Origin: Kluyvera sp046569695 | Lineage (GTDB): Bacteria > Pseudomonadota > Gammaproteobacteria > Enterobacterales > Enterobacteriaceae | Assembly: GCF_046569695.1 (NCBI RefSeq) | Contig: NZ_JBKHUI010000010.1 | Span: forward strand, 129,370 to 193,369 | DNA: 64,000 bases | Direction: 5' to 3' | Shown here: positions 42,724 to 51,330 of the stretch, piece after piece | Numbering within the stretch: the stretch's first letter is position 1 | How the letters are laid out: each line of letters opens with the position of its first letter | Program-made: the position numbers and the translations under genes | Notes under the pieces: model-generated | What the model was told of the DNA's origin: nothing | Databases searched by the model: none | The model's input: the letters and a program-made list of their open reading frames with translations, nothing else

Positions 42724-42747
42724 CCCGGCAGCGTTCGCGCTGCCGGG
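42724..42747. repeat. REP-like TTCG-capped hairpin between yeaG and yeaH
   Basis: CCCGGCAGCG (42724-42733), loop TTCG, CGCTGCCGGG (42738-42747): a perfect 10-bp stem with a stable tetraloop and no T run, followed by CGTAGGCCGG typical of REP units. It may protect the yeaG mRNA 3' end and set the yeaG:yeaH ratio. Confidence 0.8.
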
Positions 42748-42827
42748 CCGACAACAATGTCCCGTAGGCCGGTTCATCTGGCACTTACAGGCGCAGTAAG
42801 TTGGCAAAAAGCAGTTCAGGAGGGGCT

Positions 42828-44105
42828 ATGACCTGGTTCATTGACCGGCGTCTGAACGGCAAAAACAAGAGTGCGGTTAACCGCCAGCGCTTCTTGCGCC
42901 GTTATAAAGCGCAAATAAAACAGTCGATCTCCGAGGCCATCAACAAACGTTCGGTGACCGATATCGACAGCGGTGAATCTGTCTCCATTCCGACGGATGA
43001 TATTAACGAGCCGATGTTCCATCAGGGGCGCGGCGGGTTGCGGCATCGGGTTCATCCCGGTAACGACCACTTCGTACAAAACGATCGTATCGAACGACCA
43101 CAGGGCGGCGGCGGCGGTGGTGGTAGCGGTCAGGGACAGGCCAGCGCCGACGGTGAGGGCCAGGATGAGTTCGTGTTCCAGATCTCCAAAGATGAGTATC
43201 TGGATCTGCTGTTTGAAGATCTGGCGCTGCCGAACCTCAAGCGTAATCAGCAGCGACAGTTGACCGAGTTCAAAACGCACCGCGCGGGCTTCACCGCCAA
43301 CGGTGTGCCTGCCAATATCAGCGTCGTTCGTTCGCTGCAAAACTCCCTCGCCCGCCGCACGGCGATGACCGCGGGTAAACGCCGTGAGCTGCACGCGCTG
43401 GAAGCCACGCTGGATGAAATCGCCAAAAGCGAACCGGCGCAGCTTCTGGAAGAGGAACGTCTGCGTAAAGAAATTGCCGAACTGCGGGCAAAAATCGACC
43501 GCGTGCCGTTTATCGACACCTTTGACTTACGCTACAGAAACTATGAAAAACGTCCAGAGCCCTCCAGCCAGGCGGTAATGTTCTGCCTGATGGACGTCTC
43601 CGGCTCGATGGACCAATCCACCAAGGATATGGCCAAACGCTTTTACATCCTGCTCTACCTGTTCCTGAGCCGGACCTATAAAAACGTCGAGGTGGTCTAC
43701 ATTCGCCACCATACTCAGGCCAAAGAGGTGGACGAACATGAGTTCTTCTACTCGCAGGAAACCGGCGGCACGATTGTCTCTAGTGCGCTGAAGCTGATGG
43801 ATGAAGTGGTGAAAGCCCGCTATGACCCAGCGCAGTGGAACATCTACGCCGCTCAGGCATCGGATGGCGATAACTGGGCGGACGACTCACCGCTGTGTCA
43901 TGAAATTCTGGCGAAGAAAATCCTGCCGGTGGTGCGTTACTACAGCTATATCGAAATTACCCGACGGGCACACCAGACGCTGTGGCGCGAGTATGAGCAT
44001 CTGCAGCAGACGTTTGATAACTTTGCCATTCAGCATATTCGCGATCAGGAGGATATCTACCCGGTATTCCGCGAGCTATTCCATAAACAGGGCAGTGAAA
44101 AATAA
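42828..44105 (+). CDS. yeaH: VWA-domain protein YeaH (UPF0229)
   Basis: Cytoplasmic partner of the YeaG kinase in an operon conserved across proteobacteria; its activity is unknown. ATG at 42828 with CAGGAGGGG just before gives 425 residues. A basic N-terminus (FLRRYKAQIKQSISEAINKR) and a glycine-rich linker (PQGGGGGGGSGQGQ near 93) precede a von Willebrand A domain with a MIDAS motif DVSGSMD near 260. Nothing is missing relative to the family. Confidence 0.95.
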   Translation: MTWFIDRRLNGKNKSAVNRQRFLRRYKAQIKQSISEAINKRSVTDIDSGESVSIPTDDINEPMFHQGRGGLRHRVHPGNDHFVQNDRIERPQGGGGGGGSGQGQASADGEGQDEFVFQISKDEYLDLLFEDLALPNLKRNQQRQLTEFKTHRAGFTANGVPANISVVRSLQNSLARRTAMTAGKRRELHALEATLDEIAKSEPAQLLEEERLRKEIAELRAKIDRVPFIDTFDLRYRNYEKRPEPSSQAVMFCLMDVSGSMDQSTKDMAKRFYILLYLFLSRTYKNVEVVYIRHHTQAKEVDEHEFFYSQETGGTIVSSALKLMDEVVKARYDPAQWNIYAAQASDGDNWADDSPLCHEILAKKILPVVRYYSYIEITRRAHQTLWREYEHLQQTFDNFAIQHIRDQEDIYPVFRELFHKQGSEK

Positions 44106-44240
44106 CGTTATTCGGCTGTCTCTTCGGAGGCAGCCCCTTCTTGATCTTTGCAAAACATTTCTATCGTTAATGCATCGCTAGAGATAGCGAGCCTCCCATG
44201 TTAACATTCCGGCTGACACGGAAGAGCATTTAATTTCATC

Positions 44241-45740
44241 ATGAAACTGCAGAATAAAATACTGCGATTAGTTATTTCATCAGGCGTTGTCATTTTGACC
44301 TCCTCCTTCCTGATTTATGAATTAATCGCCAGTCATCGGGATATGTCCGAATATATGCGATATATCGTCGATAAGGGGGAGTCGGCCTTTCTCTATGAAA
44401 AATATCAAAACCAGCTGATCATATCGCAGTTCGCACAGAAACTGGATGAATGGCCTACTCCAGAGGCCGCCTTGCGGGCCTGTGCCAGCGTGCAGCATCG
44501 TGGTGAAGTGAACGGCCTGAACATTGACGGCGAGAGTTACCCGCCGTTGGAAGGGTCGCTCACCGCCGGAAAAACGCCCTGTGAGACATGGGTGAAGAGC
44601 CTGCCGGCCCTAGAAGCGTTTGACTCCGCTATTGAGAATAATGAAGCCTGGAAACCGATGCTGCCCAATGAAGAAGGACAGCAAAAACGTTTTCGCTATT
44701 ATATTGATATCGTGAATCAATATATCTATTTCAATTCACCAGTCACTATTAACGACCCAACGTTAACCAGCTGGAATTTTCTCTACGGCGACCGGCTGGG
44801 AATATCGCCAGCCAGCCTCGAAAACTTATTCCTTGGGCGTACGGTAGTGTCGAGTATCTATATTGACACCTTTACTCATAAGAATATTTTAACGTTTTTA
44901 ACACCGCTTTATCATCATGAAAACCTGCAGGGGATCGTGATGGTCGATCTGTCGCATCAGGATCTGCATGATATTTTCTATACCCGCGACCGTCCTCATT
45001 TCTGGCGCTACCTGGATATCTCAATTATTGATTCCGACAACGACGCCCATATTGTTATCCATCGCAGCGCCTCTCACTGGCTGAGCTACGTGAACTACAC
45101 CAGGCCGCTGGCGGAAAACATGCGCATGGAGCTGTCGCTGGACGTGATGTACTTCCTGTTAAGCTCGTGGAAGCTGTTCTTGTTTTATCTGGCCTCTACC
45201 GCCGCATTATTGCAGCTGGTCCGCACCCATTTCCGCCTCTACCGGACGGTCAGCAAAGAGAACATCAGCGATTCCCTCACCGGGCTATACAACCGAAAAA
45301 TCCTCTCGCCGGTGCAGAGCATGCGCCTGCAACGCCTGACGGAACAAGGCGTGGGGATTGTGGTCATCGCCCTCGACTGCGACAAGCTGAAGCAGATTAA
45401 CGATACCTGGGGCCACGATGAAGGCGATCGTGCAATCATCATGCTGGCCCAGGCTATCTCCGCTACCATCCGTAAAAGCGACTATGGCGTTCGGCTGGGC
45501 GGCGACGAATTTTGTATTATCCTCATCGACTACCAAGAGGCCGAGGCGAAGGTGATTACCGACAGAATTCAGGAGCAGTTGGCGATTATCGATACCGAAA
45601 ACCGCGTCAGCTTCTCCTGGGGCGCCTATAAGATGTGTCTGGGTGATAATCTTGAGAAGGCGATGAAAATCGCCGATCAGCGTCTTTATCAGCATAAAAA
45701 ACAACGTAACCGCGAACACAGGAGAGAACGCCATGATTGA
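44241..45740 (+). CDS. dgcJ: Diguanylate cyclase DgcJ (YeaJ)
   Basis: Membrane diguanylate cyclase making cyclic di-GMP from two GTP. The 499 residues have an N-terminal helix (about 10-28), a periplasmic sensor region to about 305, a second helix (about 310-332), and a GGDEF domain from about 345. The active site is RLGGDEFCIIL near 415, with an intact RxxD inhibitory site (RKSD) just before. The sequence tracks E. coli YeaJ (LTSSFLIYELIASHRDMSEY, LENLFLGRTVVSSIY, SWKLFLFYL). Its end overlaps the start of yeaK by eight bases. Confidence 0.94.
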   Translation: MKLQNKILRLVISSGVVILTSSFLIYELIASHRDMSEYMRYIVDKGESAFLYEKYQNQLIISQFAQKLDEWPTPEAALRACASVQHRGEVNGLNIDGESYPPLEGSLTAGKTPCETWVKSLPALEAFDSAIENNEAWKPMLPNEEGQQKRFRYYIDIVNQYIYFNSPVTINDPTLTSWNFLYGDRLGISPASLENLFLGRTVVSSIYIDTFTHKNILTFLTPLYHHENLQGIVMVDLSHQDLHDIFYTRDRPHFWRYLDISIIDSDNDAHIVIHRSASHWLSYVNYTRPLAENMRMELSLDVMYFLLSSWKLFLFYLASTAALLQLVRTHFRLYRTVSKENISDSLTGLYNRKILSPVQSMRLQRLTEQGVGIVVIALDCDKLKQINDTWGHDEGDRAIIMLAQAISATIRKSDYGVRLGGDEFCIILIDYQEAEAKVITDRIQEQLAIIDTENRVSFSWGAYKMCLGDNLEKAMKIADQRLYQHKKQRNREHRRERHD

Positions 45741-46233
45741 ACCCGTCGCGGCCGATATTCACCAACGGCTGCTAACCCTGCTCGACCGCCACCAGGCCCG
45801 CTACCGCGTGATGGCACACGAAGCGGTCGGTAAATGTGAGGCCGTGTCTGAAATTCGCGGCACCGCATTAGGTCAAGGGGCAAAAGCGTTGGTGTGCAAA
45901 GTGAAAGGCAACGGCATGAACCAGCACGTGCTGGCAATCCTCGCCGCCGACCAGCAGGCTGACCTCGCACAGTTGGCGCAGCACATCGGCGGCCTGAAAG
46001 CGTCGCTGGCAAGCCCGGCTGAAGTCGATGCCCTCACCGCCTGCGTGTTTGGCGCCATCCCGCCGTTCAGCTTCCATCCTTCGCTGCGTCTGGTCGCCGA
46101 CCCGCTGCTGTTTGACCGCTTTGAGGAGATCGCCTTTAACGCCGGTAGTCTCGAAAAATCGGTGATTCTCAATACCGAAGATTACCTGCGCATCGCCCAG
46201 CCGGAGCTGGTTGCCTTCCGCCGTCAGTCCTGA
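45733..46233 (+). CDS. yeaK: YbaK/ProX-type aminoacyl-tRNA deacylase YeaK
   Basis: A 166-residue trans-editing enzyme that in E. coli removes Ser, Thr and related amino acids from mischarged tRNAs. The YbaK fold is seen in YRVMAHEAVGKCEAVSEIRG near residue 23, QGAKALVCKVKGN near 48 and GAIPPFSFHPSLRLVADPLL near 98. AGGAG lies eight bases before the ATG, which overlaps the dgcJ stop. Confidence 0.94.
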   Translation: MIEPVAADIHQRLLTLLDRHQARYRVMAHEAVGKCEAVSEIRGTALGQGAKALVCKVKGNGMNQHVLAILAADQQADLAQLAQHIGGLKASLASPAEVDALTACVFGAIPPFSFHPSLRLVADPLLFDRFEEIAFNAGSLEKSVILNTEDYLRIAQPELVAFRRQS

Positions 46234-46255
46234 CACGCCCTCCGTTTCTCATGCT

Positions 46256-46289
46256 GTAGGCCGGATAAGCGCAGCGCCTTCCGGCCTAC
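46256..46289. repeat. REP element
   Basis: GTAGGCCGGA (46256-46265) and TCCGGCCTAC (46280-46289) with AAGCGCAGC in the loop: a single REP unit between yeaK and the symporter gene. The rest of the 225-base gap has no clear regulatory motif. Confidence 0.88.
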
Positions 46290-46458
46290 ACTCTTCTTGC
46301 CCTTAACTAACCACGTTTCACTATTTTTGTTACCGGTATCACGCAAAGCAGTTTACGTAAGCGTAATACGGAATATCGCAATTGTTAACCCACCACCTTC
46401 ATCCACACTATATGGCGTCTTTCCCCACAATCGTGCTGTAACGACACCAGGTGATACG

Positions 46459-47802
46459 ATGAACACAAAAGTTACCCGTAAAGAAAAAATCAGCTATGGA
46501 TTAGGCGATATGGCCAGTCATATCGGTCTGGATAACGTCATAATCTTCTTAACCTTCTACTATACCGACGTCGTGGGCCTTCCCGCCGCCTTCGTGGGCA
46601 CCATGTTTTTACTGGCCCGTACCGCCGATGCGATTATCGACCCGGCGATGGGCTATCTGGCCGACCGTACCCGTTCCCGCTGGGGAAAATTTCGCCCCTG
46701 GATGCTCTGGCTGGCGCTGCCTTTCGGCGTAAGCTGCCTGCTGACCTATGCCGTACCGCAGTCACTGGATATGTCCGGTAAGATGATTTTCGCCAGCGTC
46801 AGCTATACCTTCATGATGCTGATGTACACCGCCATCAACATTCCTTACTGCTCGATGGGCGCAGTCATCACACCAGATAACGATGAGCGCATCTCCCTGC
46901 AATCCTGGCGCTTTTTCCTGGCCACCCTTGGCGGCGCAATGTCGACCTTCTTTATGATGCCGCTGGCCGAGTATCTGGGTGGTGATGACAAACTGATGGG
47001 CTACCGCTCGGCGATGGCGATTATGGCCTGCGTCGCCGTGGTGATGTTCTGGATCTGCTTTGCCAATACCCGCGAGCGCATTAAGGCTCCGGCTACTCAC
47101 AACAACTATCTCGCCGAACTGCGCGATCTGCTGCGTAACGATCAGTGGCGCGTCGTTGCCGTATTGGTTATCACCAACATCGGTTTCGGCGTTATTCGCC
47201 TTGGCGCGATGATGTACTTCGTCACCTACTACCTTGGCAGCGCAGCCTACTTTATGTGGATGCTGGCCGCGCACATCATCGGCAAAGCCGTCGGCAGCCT
47301 GCTGGCAAAACGTCTGACCCGCAATGCCAACAAAGTACAGATGTTCGGCTACTGCGCCGTGCTCGCTGGCGTGCTGAGCATTGGGCTGTTCTTTGCGCCA
47401 AAATCTATCTTTGTGCTGGTGCCGCTGACCTTCGTCGTCTCCACCCTTTATCAATCCACCACCACCCTGATGTGGGTGATGATGGCCGACGTTGCCGACT
47501 ACGGTGAATGGCGTCAGGGCAAACGCATGGACGGCATTATCTTCTCGACCTTCCTCGCCGTGCTCAAGCTGGGTATGGCGCTCAGCGGCGCTATTGTCGG
47601 CTGGACCCTTGGTTTTAGCGGCTACGTCGCCAACGCGCCGGAGCAAACGCCGCTGGCGATGCACTGCATCGTCGCCCTCTTTACCGTGGTGCCGGGCCTG
47701 CTGTCGCTAGGCGCGTACATCACCCTGCGCTGGTACAAGCTCGACGATCACACCATGCAGGAAATCAATCTCGCGAAAACCCAATCTCTTGTTAAAGGAT
47801 GA
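46459..47802 (+). CDS. Glycoside-pentoside-hexuronide:cation symporter (GPH family, YicJ-like)
   Basis: A 447-residue, 12-helix transporter of the GPH branch of the major facilitator superfamily, which imports glycosides with Na+ or H+. ATG at 46459, five bases after AGGTGAT, gives the family-typical start NTKVTRKEKISYGLGDMASH; longer upstream reading is not needed. DPAMGYLADRTRSRWGKFRP near 60 is the cytoplasmic signature loop, and WVMMADVADYGEWRQGKRMD near 340 is the second. It sits seven bases from a GH31 glycosidase gene, resembling yicJ-yicI, so the cargo is probably an alpha-glycoside such as isoprimeverose (inference). Confidence 0.92.
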   Translation: MNTKVTRKEKISYGLGDMASHIGLDNVIIFLTFYYTDVVGLPAAFVGTMFLLARTADAIIDPAMGYLADRTRSRWGKFRPWMLWLALPFGVSCLLTYAVPQSLDMSGKMIFASVSYTFMMLMYTAINIPYCSMGAVITPDNDERISLQSWRFFLATLGGAMSTFFMMPLAEYLGGDDKLMGYRSAMAIMACVAVVMFWICFANTRERIKAPATHNNYLAELRDLLRNDQWRVVAVLVITNIGFGVIRLGAMMYFVTYYLGSAAYFMWMLAAHIIGKAVGSLLAKRLTRNANKVQMFGYCAVLAGVLSIGLFFAPKSIFVLVPLTFVVSTLYQSTTTLMWVMMADVADYGEWRQGKRMDGIIFSTFLAVLKLGMALSGAIVGWTLGFSGYVANAPEQTPLAMHCIVALFTVVPGLLSLGAYITLRWYKLDDHTMQEINLAKTQSLVKG

Positions 47803-47809
47803 GTCAACC

Positions 47810-49846
47810 ATGAGCGAATTAATTCAGTACGCGAACGCTATCGAGTGGCGCTTTGAACGGCAGATCCTGCGCGTCGAGCCGTGGGGGGCACACAGCCTTC
47901 GCGTGCGCGCCACCTGCGCTTCGGCATTCGGCGAGGCGCTTCATGCCCTGCTGCCGCAGGATAACAGCCAGGCCATTATTCAGCAGGATGCGGAAACCCT
48001 GACCCTCACCCACGGCAACATCCGCGCGGTGCTAAACCTCAAAGGTCAGCTGGCATTTTATAATCAGCGCGGCGAACTGTTGCTCGAAGAGATGTGGCGC
48101 CAGCGCTCAACGGTGGGCATTGGCGCCAGTGAAAAGAGCCAGGATAAATACGTCAGCGCCCTGAAGCTCGATGGGCGCGAATTCAAACCGCTGCCCGGCG
48201 GCAAGTACCAGCTGACCGTGCGTTTTGAGTCCCGGGACGGCGAGCGGCTGTACGGAATGGGCCAGTATCAGCAGCCGTGGCTGGACCTGAAAGGCTGCGA
48301 GCTTGAGCTTGCTCAGCGTAACTCACAGGCCAGCGTGCCGTTCTTACAATCCAGTCTCGGTTATGGCCTGCTGTGGAACAACCCGGCGATTGGCGAAGCG
48401 ACGCTGGCGAAAAACCATACCTGGTGGACGGCGCGCGTCACCGAAGAGATGGACTACTGGATAACCGCTGCTGATACCGTGGCGCAGGTCACCCGTCAAT
48501 ATGCTCGCGCCACCGGAACACCGCCACCGGCTCCGGGCTTTATCAGCGGCCTGTGGCAGTGCAAACTGCGCTACCGTAACCAGCAGGAGGTGCTGGAGGT
48601 GGCTCGTGAATACCGCCGCCGTAGCCTGCCGCTATCGGTGATGGTCATCGACTTTTTCCATTGGCCGAACCAGGGTACCTGGTGCTTTGACCCGGAAGAC
48701 TGGCCAGACCCGAAAGCGATGGTGGAAGAGCTGGAATCGCTCGGCATCAAGCTGATGGTCTCCGTCTGGCCAACGGTAGAAGCCCGCAGTCCGCTGTTCC
48801 CACATATGAAAGCCAAAGGCTGGCTGGTAACCAGCGATCGCGGCGTGCAGGTCAATCTCGACTTTATGGGCAACACCACTTTCTTTGACGCTACTCATCC
48901 ACAGGCGCGGCAGTTTGTCTGGGAGACGGTGAAGAAAAACTACTACGACCTCGGGATTAAATTGTTCTGGCTGGATGAAGCCGAACCTGAATACCGCGCC
49001 TACGATTTTGATAACTATCGCTATCATGCCGGCCCGGTGCTGGAAGTCGGCAACCGCTATCCGCGCGATTTTGCCCAGGGCTTCTACGATGGGCTGCACG
49101 AGGCGGGCGAACGCGATATCGTCAACCTGGTGCGCTGCAGTTGGGCCGGTAGCCAGCGCTATGGCGTACTGGCGTGGTCCGGCGACGTCCACTCCTCCTT
49201 CCATGCCTTCCGCAACCAACTGGCTGCCGGGCTGAATATGGGGCTGGCAGGCATACCGTGGTGGACGACGGATATCGGCGGCTTCCAGGGCGGCAACATT
49301 CACGACCCGGCGTTCCACGAACTGCTGATCCGCTGGTTCCAGTGGGCGGTGTTCTGCCCGGTACTGCGTATGCACGGCTACCGTGAACCACGCGTACAGC
49401 CGCCGGAAAGCTACCGTCACGGTATTCCACAATGTGATAGCGGCTCGCCAAACGAACTGTGGAGCTACGGCGAAGAGAATTTCGCCATTATGCAGCACTG
49501 GCTCGGGGTACGAGAAAGCCTGCGCCCGTATATTGATGCGCTATACGACAATGCGCACCGCCACGGTGACCCGCTGATGCGCCCGCTGTTCTGGCACTAC
49601 CCGGACGATGCGCAAAGCTGGCAGACAGAAGATCAGTATCTGTTCGGTGAGGATCTGCTGGTTGCCCCGGTGATGCACGCCGGGCAGCGTCAGCGTGATG
49701 TCTGGTTACCGAGTGGTCATGCGTGGGTCGGGCTCGACGGAGAACGCTATCAGGGCGGGCAACGAATTACCGTCGCCGCCGGGCTGGAGACGATTCCGCT
49801 GTTTATTCGTGAAGGCAGCCCATTAATCACGGTATTGGTTAAATAA
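47810..49846 (+). CDS. GH31 alpha-glycosidase (alpha-xylosidase-like)
   Basis: A 678-residue cytoplasmic family-31 glycosidase. AAAGGATGAG precedes the ATG at 47810. The barrel shows GFISGLWQCKLRYRNQQEVL near 243, the nucleophile region IKLFWLDEAEPEY near 385, and the acid/base region YGVLAWSGDVHSSFHAF near 450, followed by GIPWWTTDIGGFQGG. The WLDEAEPE form is typical of alpha-xylosidase-type members. It is shorter than E. coli YicI (772), so the exact substrate is open. Together with the symporter it forms a two-gene uptake and hydrolysis unit inserted between yeaK and yeaL. Confidence 0.92.
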   Translation: MSELIQYANAIEWRFERQILRVEPWGAHSLRVRATCASAFGEALHALLPQDNSQAIIQQDAETLTLTHGNIRAVLNLKGQLAFYNQRGELLLEEMWRQRSTVGIGASEKSQDKYVSALKLDGREFKPLPGGKYQLTVRFESRDGERLYGMGQYQQPWLDLKGCELELAQRNSQASVPFLQSSLGYGLLWNNPAIGEATLAKNHTWWTARVTEEMDYWITAADTVAQVTRQYARATGTPPPAPGFISGLWQCKLRYRNQQEVLEVAREYRRRSLPLSVMVIDFFHWPNQGTWCFDPEDWPDPKAMVEELESLGIKLMVSVWPTVEARSPLFPHMKAKGWLVTSDRGVQVNLDFMGNTTFFDATHPQARQFVWETVKKNYYDLGIKLFWLDEAEPEYRAYDFDNYRYHAGPVLEVGNRYPRDFAQGFYDGLHEAGERDIVNLVRCSWAGSQRYGVLAWSGDVHSSFHAFRNQLAAGLNMGLAGIPWWTTDIGGFQGGNIHDPAFHELLIRWFQWAVFCPVLRMHGYREPRVQPPESYRHGIPQCDSGSPNELWSYGEENFAIMQHWLGVRESLRPYIDALYDNAHRHGDPLMRPLFWHYPDDAQSWQTEDQYLFGEDLLVAPVMHAGQRQRDVWLPSGHAWVGLDGERYQGGQRITVAAGLETIPLFIREGSPLITVLVK

Positions 49847-49931
49847 TCAGGCAAATGCCTGAAATCCTCGACAAAGATTGAAAAAGGCCTGTCTACGCCC
49901 CGCTTCTTGCGTACAGTAGAGCCACTAACAA

Positions 49932-49963
49932 GTAGCCCGGCCGAGCGCTGCGACGCCGGGCGA
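49932..49963. repeat. REP element
   Basis: GTAGCCCGGCCGAGCGCTGC followed by GACGCCGGGCGAC, a REP unit in the 163-base gap between the GH31 gene and yeaL. Confidence 0.75.
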
Positions 49964-50009
49964 CGATAATGCACGCTCTTTTTCTCTTTCTGGCAAGGAT
50001 TACCGCTTT

Positions 50010-50456
50010 ATGATCGATACCACCCTACTGATCCTTCTGGGTCTGGCGGCGCTGGGCTTTATCAGCCACAACACCACCGTCGCCGTCTCGATTCTGGTTC
50101 TGATTATTCTTCGCGTCACCCCGCTCAGTACCTTCTTTCCGTGGGTCGAAAAACAGGGGCTTAGCATTGGGATTATCATTCTGACCATCAGCGTGATGGC
50201 CCCTATTGCCAGCGGCACGCTGCCAGCCTCAACGCTGATCCACTCTTTTGCCAACTGGAAATCGCTGGTCGCCATTGGCGTCGGCGTGTTTGTCTCGTGG
50301 CTCGGCGGGCGCGGCGTGACGCTGATGGGCACTCAGCCACATCTGGTGGCTGGGCTATTGATTGGCACGGTGCTCGGCGTGGCGCTGTTCCGTGGCGTAC
50401 CGGTAGGGCCGCTGATTGCCGCAGGTCTGGTGTCGCTGCTTATTGGGAAGTCGTAG
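50010..50456 (+). CDS. yeaL: UPF0756 membrane protein YeaL
   Basis: A 148-residue inner-membrane protein with about four hydrophobic helices (4-22, 24-40, 50-68, 110-145), same length as E. coli YeaL. Conserved segments include LGLAALGFISHNTTVAVSIL and GVFVSWLGGRGVTLMG. Function unknown. Its end overlaps convergent nimR by 17 bases. Confidence 0.93.
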   Translation: MIDTTLLILLGLAALGFISHNTTVAVSILVLIILRVTPLSTFFPWVEKQGLSIGIIILTISVMAPIASGTLPASTLIHSFANWKSLVAIGVGVFVSWLGGRGVTLMGTQPHLVAGLLIGTVLGVALFRGVPVGPLIAAGLVSLLIGKS

Positions 50457-51234
50457 TTAGCGCCGCCAGATAGCGGCCCGGCGTCTGCCCAAGCCCTTTA
50501 CGGAACATGGTGATGAATGCCGTGGTGGAGTCATAGCCCAATGAGAGCGCAACCTGCTGGACGTTCTGGCCGCGCACCAACATCTGCAGGGCGAGGATCA
50601 GCTGCAGCTGGTGACGCCAGCGGCGAAAGTTCAGCCCGGTCTCTTTCACCACCAGCCGGGCGAGGTTACGCTCGCTCATGGCAAAACGCTGGGCCCACTG
50701 CGCCAGCGTCTGCCACCGATCAGGCTCTGCTTCCATGGTCTCAACCATCAGCCGAATTTTAGGGTGCGCAGACACCGGCAGCTGTAGCTGCTGCTCCGGT
50801 TGCTGCGGCAGCTCATCGAACAGCACCTGAACTAACCGCTGCGTCTCAGGCTGCTGAAGCGCTATTTCGTCGCGCCGAGCCAGCGACAGGATCAGTTCGC
50901 GCACCAGCGGTGAAATCTTTAGCGTGCAACTGTGCGCTGGCATCCGCGCCGCGCCGGGTTCAATAAACAAAAAGCACAGTTCTGCCTGCGGCGTAGCGCG
51001 GTTGCTGTGCGGCACTTCGCCAGGTATCCACACCGCAAACTGCGGCGGCACCATCCACAGGGCATTCTCCACTTCGCAGGTGATGGCCCCGTGCAGCGCG
51101 AGGATCAGCTGCCCTTTCCGATGCTGATGCAGCGGAATATGCTGCTCCTCTTGCGCCACCTGAACCCCAAACGCCACGGCAGCATCCTGATGGCTATCCG
51201 GGTGATAGCCGCCTAAACCAAGTCCCAGCATCAT
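50440..51234 (-). CDS. nimR: AraC-family regulator NimR (YeaM)
   Basis: Transcriptional repressor that in E. coli controls the divergent 2-nitroimidazole exporter gene nimT. The 264 residues have an N-terminal cupin-like effector domain (HQHRKGQLILALHGAITCEV near 37) and a C-terminal pair of HTH motifs (LAQWAQRFAMSERNLARLVV near 178 and VQQVALSLGYDSTTAFITMF near 228). It is divergent from nimT across about 95 bases, where its operator should lie. Confidence 0.93.
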   Translation of the reverse strand: MMLGLGLGGYHPDSHQDAAVAFGVQVAQEEQHIPLHQHRKGQLILALHGAITCEVENALWMVPPQFAVWIPGEVPHSNRATPQAELCFLFIEPGAARMPAHSCTLKISPLVRELILSLARRDEIALQQPETQRLVQVLFDELPQQPEQQLQLPVSAHPKIRLMVETMEAEPDRWQTLAQWAQRFAMSERNLARLVVKETGLNFRRWRHQLQLILALQMLVRGQNVQQVALSLGYDSTTAFITMFRKGLGQTPGRYLAALTTTSQ

Positions 51235-51330
51235 TTTGTCCGAATTTAGCGATTATCTGTCATTTTAGCTTGATTTCAACAACGGCTAAAGCGGGTATTG
51301 TAGTGCTCCCACTCTTTTGTCGAGATGACT

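Noticed and set aside
46297..46458. 54-residue N-terminal extension of the symporter
   Set aside because: The family starts at NTKVTRKEKISYG, and AGGTGAT precedes ATG 46459; the extension runs through intergenic sequence after the REP unit.
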